Of a stretch of 64,000 bases of DNA, positions 1 through 8,715 are shown one piece after another; within the stretch, counting starts at the first letter, position 1, and each line of letters starts with the position of its first letter. Origin of the DNA: Phytopseudomonas dryadis (GTDB lineage: Bacteria > Pseudomonadota > Gammaproteobacteria > Pseudomonadales > Pseudomonadaceae); contig NZ_QJUM01000004.1 of assembly GCF_004327355.1 (NCBI RefSeq), positions 204,297 to 268,296 of the forward strand. The letters run 5' to 3'. The notes beneath the pieces are model-generated. The model was given only the letters and a program-made list of their open reading frames with translations, was not told where the DNA came from and searched no databases. The position numbers and the translations under genes were made by a program.

Positions 1-1386
1 GCCTGGCGCCGGGAACTGCACGACTGGGTCGAACACAGCTCGCTGTCGGAGCAGGACGCCAGCCGCGGCCATTTCGTCGTCCACCTGCTGACCGAGGCCC
101 TGGCGCCCAGCAACGGCATGGCCAATCCGGCGGCGCTCAAGCGCTTCTTCGAGACCGGCGGCAAGAGCCTGCTCGACGGCCTCTCGCACCTGGCCAAGGA
201 TCTGGTGCACAACGGCGGCATGCCCAGCCAGGTCGACATGAAGGCCTTCGAAGTCGGCAAGAACGTCGCCACCACCGAGGGCGCCGTGGTCTTTCGCAAT
301 GACGTGCTGGAGCTGATCCAGTACCGGCCCATGACCGAGCAGGTGCAGGAACGCCCACTGCTGGTGGTGCCGCCACAGATCAACAAGTACTACGTCTTCG
401 ACCTGTCGCCGGAAAAGAGCCTGGCGCGCTTCCTCCTGCGCAACGGCCTGCAGACCTTCGTGGTGAGCTGGCGCAACCCGACCAAGGCCCAGCGCGAGTG
501 GGGCCTGTCGACCTACATCGAGGCACTCAAGGAAGCCATCGAGGTGGTCACCGCGATCACCGGCAGCAAGGACCTGAACATCCTCGGCGCCTGTTCGGGC
601 GGGTTGACCACCGCCTCCCTGCTCGGCCACTACGCGGCCCTGGGCGAGCAGAAAGTCCATGCCCTGACCCTGCTGGTCAGCGTGCTCGACACCCAGCTCG
701 ATAGCCAGGTAGCGCTGTTCGCCGACGAGAAGACCCTGGAAGCGGCCAAGCGCCGCTCCTACCAGGCCGGTGTGCTGGAGGGCAGCGACATGGCCAAGGT
801 GTTCGCCTGGATGCGCCCCAACGACCTGATCTGGAACTACTGGGTCAACAACTACCTGCTCGGCAACGAGCCGCCGGTGTTCGACATCCTCTACTGGAAC
901 AACGACACCACGCGCCTGCCGGCCGCGCTGCACGGCGAATTCATCGAGATGTTCCAGAACAACCCGCTGACCCGCGCCGGCGCGCTGGAAGTCTGCGGTA
1001 CGCCGATCGACCTCAAGCAGGTGAGCTGCGACTTCTTCGTGGTGGCCGGCAGCAATGACCACATCACGCCCTGGACCTCCTGCTACAAGTCGGCCCTGCT
1101 GTTCGGCGGCAAATGCGAGTTCGTGCTGTCCAACAGCGGCCATATCCAGAGCATTCTCAACCCGCCGGGCAACCCCAAGGCGCGCTACATGACCAATCCG
1201 GACATGCCCAGCGATCCCAAGGCCTGGCAGGAAGAGGCGACCAAGCACACCGACTCCTGGTGGCTGCATTGGCAGAAGTGGCTGAACGAACGCTCCGGCA
1301 AGCTGAAGAAGGCCCCCGCCGCCCTGGGCAACAAACGCCACCCCGCCGGCGAAGCCGCGCCCGGTACCTATGTGCATGAACGCTGA
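1..1386 (+). CDS. phaC1: Class II PHA synthase PhaC1, 5' end outside the window
   Basis: Polymerises (R)-3-hydroxyacyl-CoA of medium chain length into PHA on the surface of cytoplasmic granules. The reading frame is open from base 1, so the gene starts upstream; 461 residues are visible of about 560 usual for the family. The lipase-like box GACSGG at bases 586-603 carries the catalytic Cys. The acid is in GSNDHITPW and the His in SNSGHIQS. The protein is very similar to PhaC2 downstream, including the C-terminal GEAAPGTYVHER (GTYVHVR in PhaC2). The order phaC1-phaZ-phaC2-phaD is the standard Pseudomonas arrangement. The internal ATG at 118 is not the true start, because conserved synthase sequence continues upstream of it. 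Confidence 0.97.
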   Translation, partial: AWRRELHDWVEHSSLSEQDASRGHFVVHLLTEALAPSNGMANPAALKRFFETGGKSLLDGLSHLAKDLVHNGGMPSQVDMKAFEVGKNVATTEGAVVFRNDVLELIQYRPMTEQVQERPLLVVPPQINKYYVFDLSPEKSLARFLLRNGLQTFVVSWRNPTKAQREWGLSTYIEALKEAIEVVTAITGSKDLNILGACSGGLTTASLLGHYAALGEQKVHALTLLVSVLDTQLDSQVALFADEKTLEAAKRRSYQAGVLEGSDMAKVFAWMRPNDLIWNYWVNNYLLGNEPPVFDILYWNNDTTRLPAALHGEFIEMFQNNPLTRAGALEVCGTPIDLKQVSCDFFVVAGSNDHITPWTSCYKSALLFGGKCEFVLSNSGHIQSILNPPGNPKARYMTNPDMPSDPKAWQEEATKHTDSWWLHWQKWLNERSGKLKKAPAALGNKRHPAGEAAPGTYVHER

Positions 1387-1472
1387 GCCGCCGTCGCGGC
1401 TGTTCGTCGAGTTCGCGCGACGGCCAGCGTGCGCATCCAGCATTTCGGCCAATCACTGACAGGGGCAGGCGC

Positions 1473-2336
1473 ATGTCGTTACCTTTCGTGTTTCGCACCA
1501 TCGACCTGGGTGGCCAGACCATCCGCACCGCCGTGCGTGCCGGTAGCCCCGACAAGGTGCCGCTGCTGATCTTCAACGGCATCGGCGCCAACCTCGAACT
1601 GGTGATGCCCTTCGTCCGCGCCCTGGATGCGGACCTGGAGGTGATCGCCTTCGACGTGCCCGGCGTGGGCGGTTCCTCGACACCGGCCACGCCCTACCGT
1701 TTCCCCGGCCTGGCGAAGCTGGCGGCGCGCATGCTCGACTACCTGGACTACGGCCAGGTCAACGTCATCGGCGTATCCTGGGGCGGCGCCCTGGCCCAGC
1801 AGTTCGCCCATGACTACCCGGAGCGCTGCAAGAAGCTGGTGCTGGCCGCCACCTCGGCCGGCGCGGTGATGCTCCCGGGCAAGCCCAGGGTGCTCTGGCG
1901 CATGGCCAGCCCGCGGCGCTACGTGCAGCCGTCCTATGGCGTGCACATCGCCGCGGACATCTACGGCGGCGCCTTCCGCCGCGACCCCAAGCTGGCCCTG
2001 GCGCATGCCAGCAAAGTGCGCTCCGGCGGCAAGCTGGGCTACTACTGGCAACTGTTCGCCGGCCTCGGCTGGACGAGCATCCACTGGCTGCACAAGATCC
2101 GCCAACCGACCCTGGTGCTGGCCGGCGACGACGACCCGATCATCCCGCTGGTCAACATGCGCCTGCTGGCCTGGCGCATTCCCAATTCCGAGCTGCACGT
2201 GATCGACGACGGCCACCTGTTCCTGGTGACGCGCGCCGAAGCGGTCGCGCCGATCATCATGAAATTCCTGGCCGAGGAACGGCAGCGCGCCGTCATGCAC
2301 CCACCGCACGCCAGCGCCGTGCGCAGCGGACACTGA
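1473..2336 (+). CDS. phaZ: Intracellular PHA depolymerase PhaZ
   Basis: Alpha/beta hydrolase of 287 residues that releases hydroxyalkanoic acids from stored mcl-PHA in the cytoplasm. The nucleophile elbow GVSWGG gives the catalytic Ser; the acid lies in AGDDDPIIP and the His in DDGHLFLV. A purine-rich AGGGG precedes the ATG at 1473. The gene lies 86 bases after phaC1 and 79 before phaC2 on the same strand, so synthesis and mobilisation are probably co-transcribed. Length and position match the Pseudomonas family member. Confidence 0.95.
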   Translation: MSLPFVFRTIDLGGQTIRTAVRAGSPDKVPLLIFNGIGANLELVMPFVRALDADLEVIAFDVPGVGGSSTPATPYRFPGLAKLAARMLDYLDYGQVNVIGVSWGGALAQQFAHDYPERCKKLVLAATSAGAVMLPGKPRVLWRMASPRRYVQPSYGVHIAADIYGGAFRRDPKLALAHASKVRSGGKLGYYWQLFAGLGWTSIHWLHKIRQPTLVLAGDDDPIIPLVNMRLLAWRIPNSELHVIDDGHLFLVTRAEAVAPIIMKFLAEERQRAVMHPPHASAVRSGH

Positions 2337-2415
2337 GCAGACGGACCAGCGCTGTACTAGTGTAAGAGTCGGGTAGTGACAGCCCATGCCTCTCAGCCTG
2401 AAGGGAGTGTTGCCC

Positions 2416-4098
2416 ATGCCAGACAGCCGCCGCACCGACAGCCTGCCCGACCCGGCCAGGGCGATGAATGCCCAGAACGCCGTCATCGGCCTGCGTGGCC
2501 GCGATCTGCTTTCCAGCGTGCGCACCCTGGCCCTGCAAGGACTCAAGCAGCCCGTACACAGTGCCCGTCATGCACTGGCCCTGGGCGGGCAACTGGGACG
2601 CATCCTGCTTGGCGACACCCTGCACCCGGTCAACCCGCGGGATACGCGTTTCACCGACCCCACCTGGCAACTCAATCCCCTCTACAGACGCAGCCTGCAG
2701 GCCTACCTGGCCTGGCAGAAGCAACTCAACCGCTGGATCGACGAAAGCGACCTCGGCGCCGATGACCGCGCCCGCGCGCGTTTCGTCTCTTCGCTGCTCG
2801 GCGACGCCCTGTCACCCTCCAATACCCTGCTCAACCCACTGGCGCTCAAGGAGCTGTTCAACAGCGGCGGCAGCAGCGTGTTCAGGGGCCTCGGCCACCT
2901 GCTCGACGACCTGCTGCACAACCATGGGCTACCCAGCCAGGTCAGCAAGCAGGCCTTCGAAGTCGGCCGCAACCTGGCCAGCACACCTGGCGCGGTGGTG
3001 TTTCGCAACGAGCTGCTGGAACTGATCCAGTACAGGCCCATGAGCGAAAAACAGTACGCCAGGCCGCTGCTGATCGTGCCGCCGCAAATCAACAAGTACT
3101 ACATCTTCGATCTCGGCACCGACAAGAACTTCGTCCAGTATGCGCTGAAGAACGGCCTGCAGACCTTCATCATCAGTTGGCGCAATCCGGATGCGCGGCA
3201 CCGCGAATGGGGCCTGTCGAGTTACGTCCAGGCCATCGAGCAAGCGCTGGATGTCTGCCGCACGATCACCGCGAGCAAGTCCGTCACCCTGGCCGGAGCC
3301 TGCGCCGGCGGCCTGAGCATCGCCGCGCTACAAGGCCATTTGCAGGCCAGAAAACAACTGCGCAAGGTGGGCTGCGCCACCTACATGGTCAGCCTGCTCG
3401 ATAGCCAGATCGACAGCCCGGCGCTGCTCTTCGCCGATGAGCAGACCCTGGAAGGCGCCAAGCGCCGCTCCTACCAGCAGGGCGTGCTGGACGGCCGCGA
3501 CATGGCCAGGGTGTTCGCCTGGATGCGGCCCAACGACCTGATCTGGAACTACTGGGTCAACAACTACCTGCTCGGCAAGCAGCCGCCGGCCTTCGACATC
3601 CTCTACTGGAACAACGACAACACCCGCCTGCCCGCCGCCCTGCATGGCGACCTGATCGACTTCTTCAAGCACAACCCGCTGATCCGCAGCGGCGGCCTGG
3701 AGGTCTGCGGTACGCCGATCGACCTGCGCAAGGTCACTGTCGACAGCTTCAGCATTGCCGGCATCAACGACCACATAACGCCCTGGGACGCGGTGTATCG
3801 TTCGACGCTGCTGCTCGGCGGCAAGCGCCGCTTCATCCTGTCCAACAGCGGCCATATCCAGAGCCTGCTCAACCCGCCGGGCAACCCCAAGGCCAACCAC
3901 TTCGAAAACGGCAAGCTCACCTCCGACCCACGGGCCTGGTACCACGAGGCCGAGCCCGTCGCGGGCAGCTGGTGGCCGCAGTGGCTGAGCTGGATACAGG
4001 AACGCTCCGGCGCCCGGCGTGAAACGCAGATGGCCCTGGGCAATGCCGAGTACCCGCCCATGGAAGCGGCGCCCGGCACCTACGTCCATGTGCGTTGA
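2416..4098 (+). CDS. phaC2: Class II PHA synthase PhaC2
   Basis: Second mcl-PHA polymerase, 560 residues. I chose the ATG at 2416 because AAGGGAG (2401-2407) lies just upstream and the length then equals that of typical PhaC2; an in-frame ATG at 2386 would add ten residues with no clear ribosome-binding site. The catalytic Cys is in GACAGG, the Asp in GINDHITPW and the His in SNSGHIQS. The N-terminal region (TLHPVNPRDTRF, DPTWQLNPLYRR) is the conserved PhaC_N segment. It is closely related to PhaC1, reflecting the duplication shared by the genus. Confidence 0.96.
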   Translation: MPDSRRTDSLPDPARAMNAQNAVIGLRGRDLLSSVRTLALQGLKQPVHSARHALALGGQLGRILLGDTLHPVNPRDTRFTDPTWQLNPLYRRSLQAYLAWQKQLNRWIDESDLGADDRARARFVSSLLGDALSPSNTLLNPLALKELFNSGGSSVFRGLGHLLDDLLHNHGLPSQVSKQAFEVGRNLASTPGAVVFRNELLELIQYRPMSEKQYARPLLIVPPQINKYYIFDLGTDKNFVQYALKNGLQTFIISWRNPDARHREWGLSSYVQAIEQALDVCRTITASKSVTLAGACAGGLSIAALQGHLQARKQLRKVGCATYMVSLLDSQIDSPALLFADEQTLEGAKRRSYQQGVLDGRDMARVFAWMRPNDLIWNYWVNNYLLGKQPPAFDILYWNNDNTRLPAALHGDLIDFFKHNPLIRSGGLEVCGTPIDLRKVTVDSFSIAGINDHITPWDAVYRSTLLLGGKRRFILSNSGHIQSLLNPPGNPKANHFENGKLTSDPRAWYHEAEPVAGSWWPQWLSWIQERSGARRETQMALGNAEYPPMEAAPGTYVHVR

Positions 4099-4155
4099 AG
4101 CGGCGATACGCATGCCCGCTGACCGCGTCCCACCTGCGCAGCGCAAGAGCAACGG

Positions 4156-4770
4156 ATGAAAACCCGCGAGCGCATCCTCGAAGCCGCGCTGCAACTGTTC
4201 AACCAGCGCGGCGAACCCAATGTCTCCACCCTGGAGATCGCCACGGAACTGGGCATCAGCCCCGGCAACCTGTACTACCACTTCCACGGCAAGGAGCCGC
4301 TGATCCTCGGCCTGTTCGAGCGCTTCCAGGGAGAACTGTCGCCGCTGCTCGATCCACCCGCCGAAGTGCGTCTTGGCGCGCAGGACTACTGGCTGTTCCT
4401 GCACCTGATCGTCGAGCGCATGGCGGCCTATCGGTTCCTCTTCCAGGATCTCTCCAACCTCGCCGGGCGACTGCCCAAGCTGGCGCACGGCATGCGCCTG
4501 TGGCTCAACAGACTCAAGCGCGCCCTGGCTTCCCTGCTGGCCCGCTTGCAAGCCCAGGGGCAACTGCCCAGCGACAGCCACTCGCTGGGGCAACTGGTCG
4601 AGCAGATCACCCTGACGCTGCTGTTTTCCCTGGACTACCAGCGCATCCTCGGCGGCAAGGTCGATAGCCGCCTGGTGGTCTACCAGGTGATGATGCTGGT
4701 CGCGCCGCACCTGCAGCACGAGTCACGCCTCACCGTCGAACACCTGGCCCGCCGTTACCTCGAGCCCTGA
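4156..4770 (+). CDS. phaD: TetR-type regulator of the pha cluster, PhaD
   Basis: A 204-residue TetR-like protein. The N-terminal helix-turn-helix (residues about 1-47; ELGISPGNLYYHF is the recognition region) is very well conserved. In Pseudomonas PhaD activates the phaC1 and phaI promoters, probably sensing an acyl-CoA intermediate; that is family knowledge, not visible here. It is the last gene of the plus-strand pha operon and converges on phaF. Its terminator is interrupted by a MITE-like element at 4793-5003. Confidence 0.93.
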   Translation: MKTRERILEAALQLFNQRGEPNVSTLEIATELGISPGNLYYHFHGKEPLILGLFERFQGELSPLLDPPAEVRLGAQDYWLFLHLIVERMAAYRFLFQDLSNLAGRLPKLAHGMRLWLNRLKRALASLLARLQAQGQLPSDSHSLGQLVEQITLTLLFSLDYQRILGGKVDSRLVVYQVMMLVAPHLQHESRLTVEHLARRYLEP

Positions 4771-4774
4771 CAAC

Positions 4775-5021
4775 GAAAACGCCCGGCACTGGGCCTAATG
4801 CCGATCAGATAAGGCTTTGTGCGCCTACAGAAGAAGGGCGGCAAACCGCCGCCCGTGTAGGAGCGTCGACCTCGGCGCGATGCAATGGCGGCCATTCCAC
4901 AAAACCAGTGGTGCGATCCGCAATCGCCGCGGGGTCGCGGCTCCCACAGGGCCAGGGCAAACCGCCGTTTTGCGGGCCAATGCTTAACTGACTGGCATTA
5001 GGCACTGGACCGGGCGTTTTC
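4775..5021. terminator. Bidirectional phaD/phaF terminator split by an insertion
   Basis: The arms GAAAACGCCCGG (4775-4786) and CCGGGCGTTTTC (5010-5021) are perfect 12-base inverse repeats with A/T-rich outer ends, as in a bidirectional rho-independent terminator. Without the 211-base insertion and one copy of its 5-base duplication, the loop would be CACTGGA. As it stands the arms are 223 bases apart. Pairing by eye only; no folding energy calculated. Confidence 0.8.
4793..5003. mobile_element. MITE-like element with 21-bp terminal inverted repeats
   Basis: The 211-bp element begins GCCTAATGCCGATCAGATAAG and ends with a sequence whose complement differs from this at 3 of 21 positions. The direct repeat ACTGG flanks it at 4788-4792 and 5004-5008. 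It has no coding capacity and holds a REP-like pair (about 4855-4950). Terminal repeats, target duplication and small size fit a non-autonomous transposon. The parent transposase is not in this window. Confidence 0.8.
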
Positions 5022-5038
5022 TGTAGCGCAGTGCAGCC

Positions 5039-5923
5039 TCAGGACTGACTGGTGGACGTCGGCGCTGCCGGAGCGGACGGTGTAGCCGCCGGCACCGGGT
5101 TTACCGCAGGCGTGGCCGCTGCCGTCGGAGTCGCCTTGCTCGCCGCCGGTTTCTTCGCCGCGGCGGGCTTGCTCGCAGGCTTGGCGGCCGGTTTGGGCGC
5201 CGCTTTCACGGCAGGCTTGACTGCCGCCTTGGCAGCAGGCTTGGCGGCACTTTTGCTCGCCGCCGGTTTGGCCGCGGGCTTGCTGGCGGCCGGCTTGGCA
5301 GCAGCAGCTTTCGCCGCTGGCTTGGCCGCAGGTTTCGCGGCGGCAGACTTGGCCGCTGGCTTACTGGCGACTGCCGGCTTGGCGCTGGACTTGGCGGCCG
5401 GTTTGGCCGCGGCCGCCTTGCTCGCCGGTTTGCTGGCAGGCTTGGCTGTCTTGGCCGCAGCAGCCGGCTTGGCGGCTGGCTTGGCAACGGCCTTGGCCGA
5501 AACGCCAGTGAGTTTCTCCAGCTGCTTGGTCAGCAGGTCGACCTTGTCGTTGAGCGTCTTGACCTCATTACGGCTGGGCACGCCAAGGCGCGAAATGGCA
5601 TTGTTCAAACGCTTGTCGAACGCCTCTTCGAGCTCGCCCCACTTGCCGATCGCCTTGTCCTTGACCTCGTCGACCCTGGACTTGGCGCTGCCGACCCGGG
5701 AATCGATCGACGACTTGACCGACTCGGCCTGCTTGTCGACTCCGCTCTTGGCAGCCTTCTCGGCTTTCTCGCCATCCTTGACCAGCGTGTCGAACAGCTT
5801 GGTGCCGTCCTTGCTGACCTTGGAGTAGGCGCCCAAACCTGCCAGCCAGATCTGGCGCGAGTATTTTTCAACCTCGCCGATCCACGAGCCGGTCTGTTTC
5901 TCGGTTTTCTTTTTGACAGCCAT
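5039..5923 (-). CDS. phaF: PHA granule-associated phasin PhaF with histone-like tail
   Basis: A 294-residue protein with two parts. The N-terminal phasin domain (residues about 1-140, beginning MAVKKKTEKQTGSW and containing IWLAGLGAYSKV) includes a heptad-like coiled-coil stretch near residues 100-140 (LNDKVDLLTKQLEKL). The C-terminal half is Lys/Ala/Pro-rich AAKP-type repeats like histone H1 and binds DNA. In Pseudomonas PhaF coats granules, tethers them to the nucleoid and helps their segregation. It lies 10 bases downstream of phaI on the minus strand, so the two are one operon. A GGAGAG-type ribosome-binding site precedes the start. Confidence 0.95.
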   Translation of the reverse strand: MAVKKKTEKQTGSWIGEVEKYSRQIWLAGLGAYSKVSKDGTKLFDTLVKDGEKAEKAAKSGVDKQAESVKSSIDSRVGSAKSRVDEVKDKAIGKWGELEEAFDKRLNNAISRLGVPSRNEVKTLNDKVDLLTKQLEKLTGVSAKAVAKPAAKPAAAAKTAKPASKPASKAAAAKPAAKSSAKPAVASKPAAKSAAAKPAAKPAAKAAAAKPAASKPAAKPAASKSAAKPAAKAAVKPAVKAAPKPAAKPASKPAAAKKPAASKATPTAAATPAVNPVPAATPSAPAAPTSTSQS

Positions 5924-5933
5924 CCTGCTCTCC

Positions 5934-6362
5934 TTATTTGGTACGCGCGACGTGCTCGAGCAACGCGCTCAGCTCATCCAGCTTAGCAGAGAGAGTTTCT
6001 ATATCCTGCCGGGATGGAATGCCGATGCGGTTGAGGGCGCCAGCCACTCGGGAGTCGAATGCCTGCTCGATCCTGTCGAGCTGCGCACCGACTTTGTCTT
6101 TGACACTGAAAACACTGCTCTTGACGCTGTCGAGCTGGCTATTCGCTGCCTCGACCTGTTCATTGACCCGTGTCTTGCCCTGCTGTTCAACCCCTTCGCC
6201 GATCCTGATCAACTCCCTGAGGTAATCGGCCCCTTCCTGGCCCACCTTGACATACATACCCAGGCCCGCCAGCCAGACCTTCCTGGCATAGGATCTGGCG
6301 TCACTGAAGACGGCCACTTGGGTATCGACAAGCGTTTTTTTCCTGATGGCAACGTTCGACAT
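5934..6362 (-). CDS. phaI: PHA granule phasin PhaI
   Basis: Small phasin of 142 residues that coats PHA granules. It shares the motif (K/R)xWLAGLGMYVKVGQEG with PhaF. I chose the ATG at 6362 because GAGGTG sits about six bases upstream; an in-frame GTG at 6374 would lie within that ribosome-binding site. First gene of the minus-strand phaIF operon. Unlike PhaF it lacks the Lys/Ala/Pro tail. The 229 bases to algP hold its promoter region, but I could not identify a clear promoter. Confidence 0.92.
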   Translation of the reverse strand: MSNVAIRKKTLVDTQVAVFSDARSYARKVWLAGLGMYVKVGQEGADYLRELIRIGEGVEQQGKTRVNEQVEAANSQLDSVKSSVFSVKDKVGAQLDRIEQAFDSRVAGALNRIGIPSRQDIETLSAKLDELSALLEHVARTK

Positions 6363-6591
6363 GCTGCACCTCACACAGTGGCTGGGAGATCGCCCACAAC
6401 GACAGGCTTGGGTGCACCGTAACGGGGAAAACTAGAATGCGCATACTAATCGGGACGCCAGCGCGGATACCGACGGGGTCAGCGCAGAAAGGCGCTCGAT
6501 GGCGGGAGCGGTATGAACCGGAGCGAGCCTTGCGCTCGCTGGCCGCAGCCTGCAACCAGATAGGCTGGCCACAGACTACAGACAGGACGAC

Positions 6592-7713
6592 TCAGGATGC
6601 GCTTGGAGGCGTCACACCATTGGTCGTGGTAGCGGCTGGCGCAGGGCTGGCGGCGGCTTCGCTGACAGGCTTGGCAGCCGTGGGCGAACTGACTGCAGGC
6701 TTATCAGCAGCAGCGACTGGCTTGGCGGCGGCTTTAGCGGCAGGCTTGGCAGCGGCAGGCTTGGCAGCGGCCGGTTTGGCAGCAGCTTTAGCAGCAGGCT
6801 TGGCGGCAGCCGGTTTGGCGGCAACTTTAGCAGCGGGCTTGGCAGCAGCCGGTTTGGCCGCGGCTTTAGCGACAGGCTTGGCTGCGGCCGGTTTAGCGGC
6901 AGCTTTAGCAGCAGGCTTGGCAACGGCCGGTTTAGCGGCAGCTTTAGCAGCAGGCTTGGCAGCAACCGGTTTAGCGGCAGCTTTAGCAGCAGGCTTGGCG
7001 GCAGCCGGTTTGGCCGCGGCTTTAGCAGCGGGCTTGGCAGCAGCCGGTTTGGCCGCGGCTTTAACGACAGGCTTGGCAGCGGCCGGTTTGGCGGCGGCTT
7101 TAGCAACAGGTTTGGCAGCGGCCGGTTTGGCGGCAGCTTTAGCAGCAGGCTTGGCGGCAGCCGGTTTGGCCGCGGCTTTAGCAGCGGGCTTGGCAGCAGC
7201 CGGTTTGGCGGCAGCTTTAGCAACAGGCTTGGCAGCGGCCGGTTTGGCGGCAGCTTTAACAGCAGGCTTGGCAGCAACCGGCTTGGCGGCGGGCTTGCTG
7301 CGGCTGGTCAATACCTTGTTGGCAGCTTCACGAACCTTGCCTACGCCCTGAGCCAGCCTGAGGCTTTCCTGAGCATCGCGCTTGAGCTGCACGATGTACT
7401 GACGGGTTTCGCTTTGCCGGGCCTGCAGAGAATCGAGCAGCTCTTCCAACTCGCTTACAGCAGACTTGGCCTTGGCTTGCGCCTTGGCCTTGCCGGCAGT
7501 TGCAGCGGCTTGCAGCTTGGTGCGGGTCTTGTGCAGTTTTTCCTGGGCGCTGCCACGCTGCTTTTCCAGTTTGGCGAGCACTTTTTCGGCATCGACCAAT
7601 GCTTGCGAGCAGGCATTTTCAAGATGCTCGAGCAAACTGCCGGACAGTTGTTGCAGCAAATGCAAAGGAGTGGTGACCGATTTCTTTTTCACGTCTTTTT
7701 TCGTGGCCGACAT
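6592..7713 (-). CDS. algP: AlgP (AlgR3) histone H1-like regulatory protein
   Basis: A 373-residue protein. The N-terminal domain (about 1-135) is helical with a charged coiled-coil stretch (VLAKLEKQRGSAQEKLHK). The C-terminal tail of about 220 residues is AAKP-type repeats built from a 39-bp tandem unit. In P. aeruginosa AlgP is a histone-like protein affecting algD transcription and mucoidy. An AGGAGG ribosome-binding site precedes the start at 7713. In P. aeruginosa a further gene lies between algQ and algP; none is visible here. Tail length varies between strains in such genes, and the repeat is a likely site of slippage. Confidence 0.9.
   Translation of the reverse strand: MSATKKDVKKKSVTTPLHLLQQLSGSLLEHLENACSQALVDAEKVLAKLEKQRGSAQEKLHKTRTKLQAAATAGKAKAQAKAKSAVSELEELLDSLQARQSETRQYIVQLKRDAQESLRLAQGVGKVREAANKVLTSRSKPAAKPVAAKPAVKAAAKPAAAKPVAKAAAKPAAAKPAAKAAAKPAAAKPAAKAAAKPAAAKPVAKAAAKPAAAKPVVKAAAKPAAAKPAAKAAAKPAAAKPAAKAAAKPVAAKPAAKAAAKPAVAKPAAKAAAKPAAAKPVAKAAAKPAAAKPAAKVAAKPAAAKPAAKAAAKPAAAKPAAAKPAAKAAAKPVAAADKPAVSSPTAAKPVSEAAASPAPAATTTNGVTPPSAS
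6785..7291 (-). repeat. algP: 39-bp tandem repeat coding the AlgP tail
   Basis: The start of the repeat unit (plus-strand GCTTTA) recurs exactly every 39 bases from 6785 to 7253, giving 13 units that each encode a 13-residue KAAAKPAAAKPxA unit. Another, out-of-register copy lies near 6731. Units differ by a few third-position and V/A, T/A substitutions. Confidence 0.9.
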
Positions 7714-7928
7714 AGCGCGCCTCCTGGCGGATGAGATGAGCCCATACTAGACGCCTGAATCTGCGCTCGCCAGAGGCTGTTTGCAAGCATATACGTAAGG
7801 GACTCGAGCCCTCATGGCAACGAGGGCTCGGAAAGAAGCGTGGCGAAGGCCCACGCAAAGGGCTGGTAGAACCAGCGGTGCCGCGCAAGGCGGCGCCTAT
7901 CGGATGCGGCCCCCAGGGTCATGGCCGC

Positions 7929-8390
7929 CTATAGCGCGGCGGCAGTGGCCTGCTGCTTGTGGGCATTGTGCAGCACTTCGATCAGGCAGTCTTCCAGTTC
8001 GAAACGCTCGTGGAGCATCTGTCCCAGGCGTTTGAGCGCTTCGCCCAGCGACGCGCTGTCGCGACAATCGCCCGTATCACAACGATCGTTGAACGACAGC
8101 GCCGCCTCGGTGATCGCTTCGATGCGCGGGTAGATCTGCCTGGCCAGTTCGAGACCGCGATGGTCACCGAAGGCCTCGGCTTCGTTGGTCAGTTGCTCGT
8201 AGACCTCGAAGTGGCCAGCCGATACGTAATCGACCAGAATCTCGCAGAATTTCTGCAGGGCGGATATGTCGCCGGCATCGTCAATGGCCGCATAGGCTTT
8301 GACCAGGTCGGCGCGTTCCTGCAACCAGCGGTCGATCAGCAGGTGGACACCCCCCCATCGTTCCTGGGCGTTCTGACAACTCTCGAGCAT
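7929..8390 (-). CDS. algQ: Anti-sigma-70 factor AlgQ/Rsd
   Basis: A 153-residue Rsd/AlgQ-family protein that binds region 4 of sigma-70 and shifts RNA polymerase towards alternative sigma factors. The start is the ATG at 8390 ([14 protein letters not shown]), where the family begins and GAGG lies upstream; the longer open frame to 8507 has no family support. It sits between algP and hemY, as in P. aeruginosa, though dsbH and the FKBP-type gene that flank it there are missing. Confidence 0.93.
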   Translation of the reverse strand: MLESCQNAQERWGGVHLLIDRWLQERADLVKAYAAIDDAGDISALQKFCEILVDYVSAGHFEVYEQLTNEAEAFGDHRGLELARQIYPRIEAITEAALSFNDRCDTGDCRDSASLGEALKRLGQMLHERFELEDCLIEVLHNAHKQQATAAAL

Positions 8391-8715
8391 GATGACCTCG
8401 CTTCCCTTATCGGTATTTCCTGTAGGCATCCAGGCCGCGACAGCTGCTGAATCAGGCCGCGGCAGGCCTGAGTCGAGTTGGACGCCCGGCAGCGCTCTCA
8501 TCTGCACCGGAGCCAGCGAAAACGTCCATACATCGACCCTTGAGCCTGCAACCTAACATGATTGAGCGCATCTTCCGAACGGTGATTTCGGGCATGGCAT
8601 GCGCGCCAGATTATGCCCGCTCGCCATGCCCTTCAAGGCATCTTCGTCAGAAACCCGGGCTTGCCGCACCTCGCCTGGCCTGTGGTGCGCCGGCCTGATC
8701 GCCAGCGTGGCCGCC
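8391..8715. other. Intergenic region upstream of algQ, no gene seen
   Basis: In 325 bases between the end of hemY and the algQ start I find no convincing gene on either strand, and no remnant of the dsbH found here in P. aeruginosa. An inverted repeat GGGCATGGC...GCCATGCCC (about 8592-8630) could form a hairpin, but lacks a T-tract for hemY termination. The algQ promoter presumably lies in the part nearest 8390. Confidence 0.5.

Noticed and set aside
5052..5828. Ala/Gly-rich frame opposite phaF
   Set aside because: Same artefact from the phaF Lys/Ala/Pro tail.
6437..7351. Leu/Ala/Gly-rich frame opposite the algP tail
   Set aside because: Complement of the AAKP repeats; no start signal and no homology.
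8572..8584. AlgR-box-like ACCGTTCG upstream of algQ
   Set aside because: Only 8 of 10 consensus positions and no second site; too weak to report as a feature.
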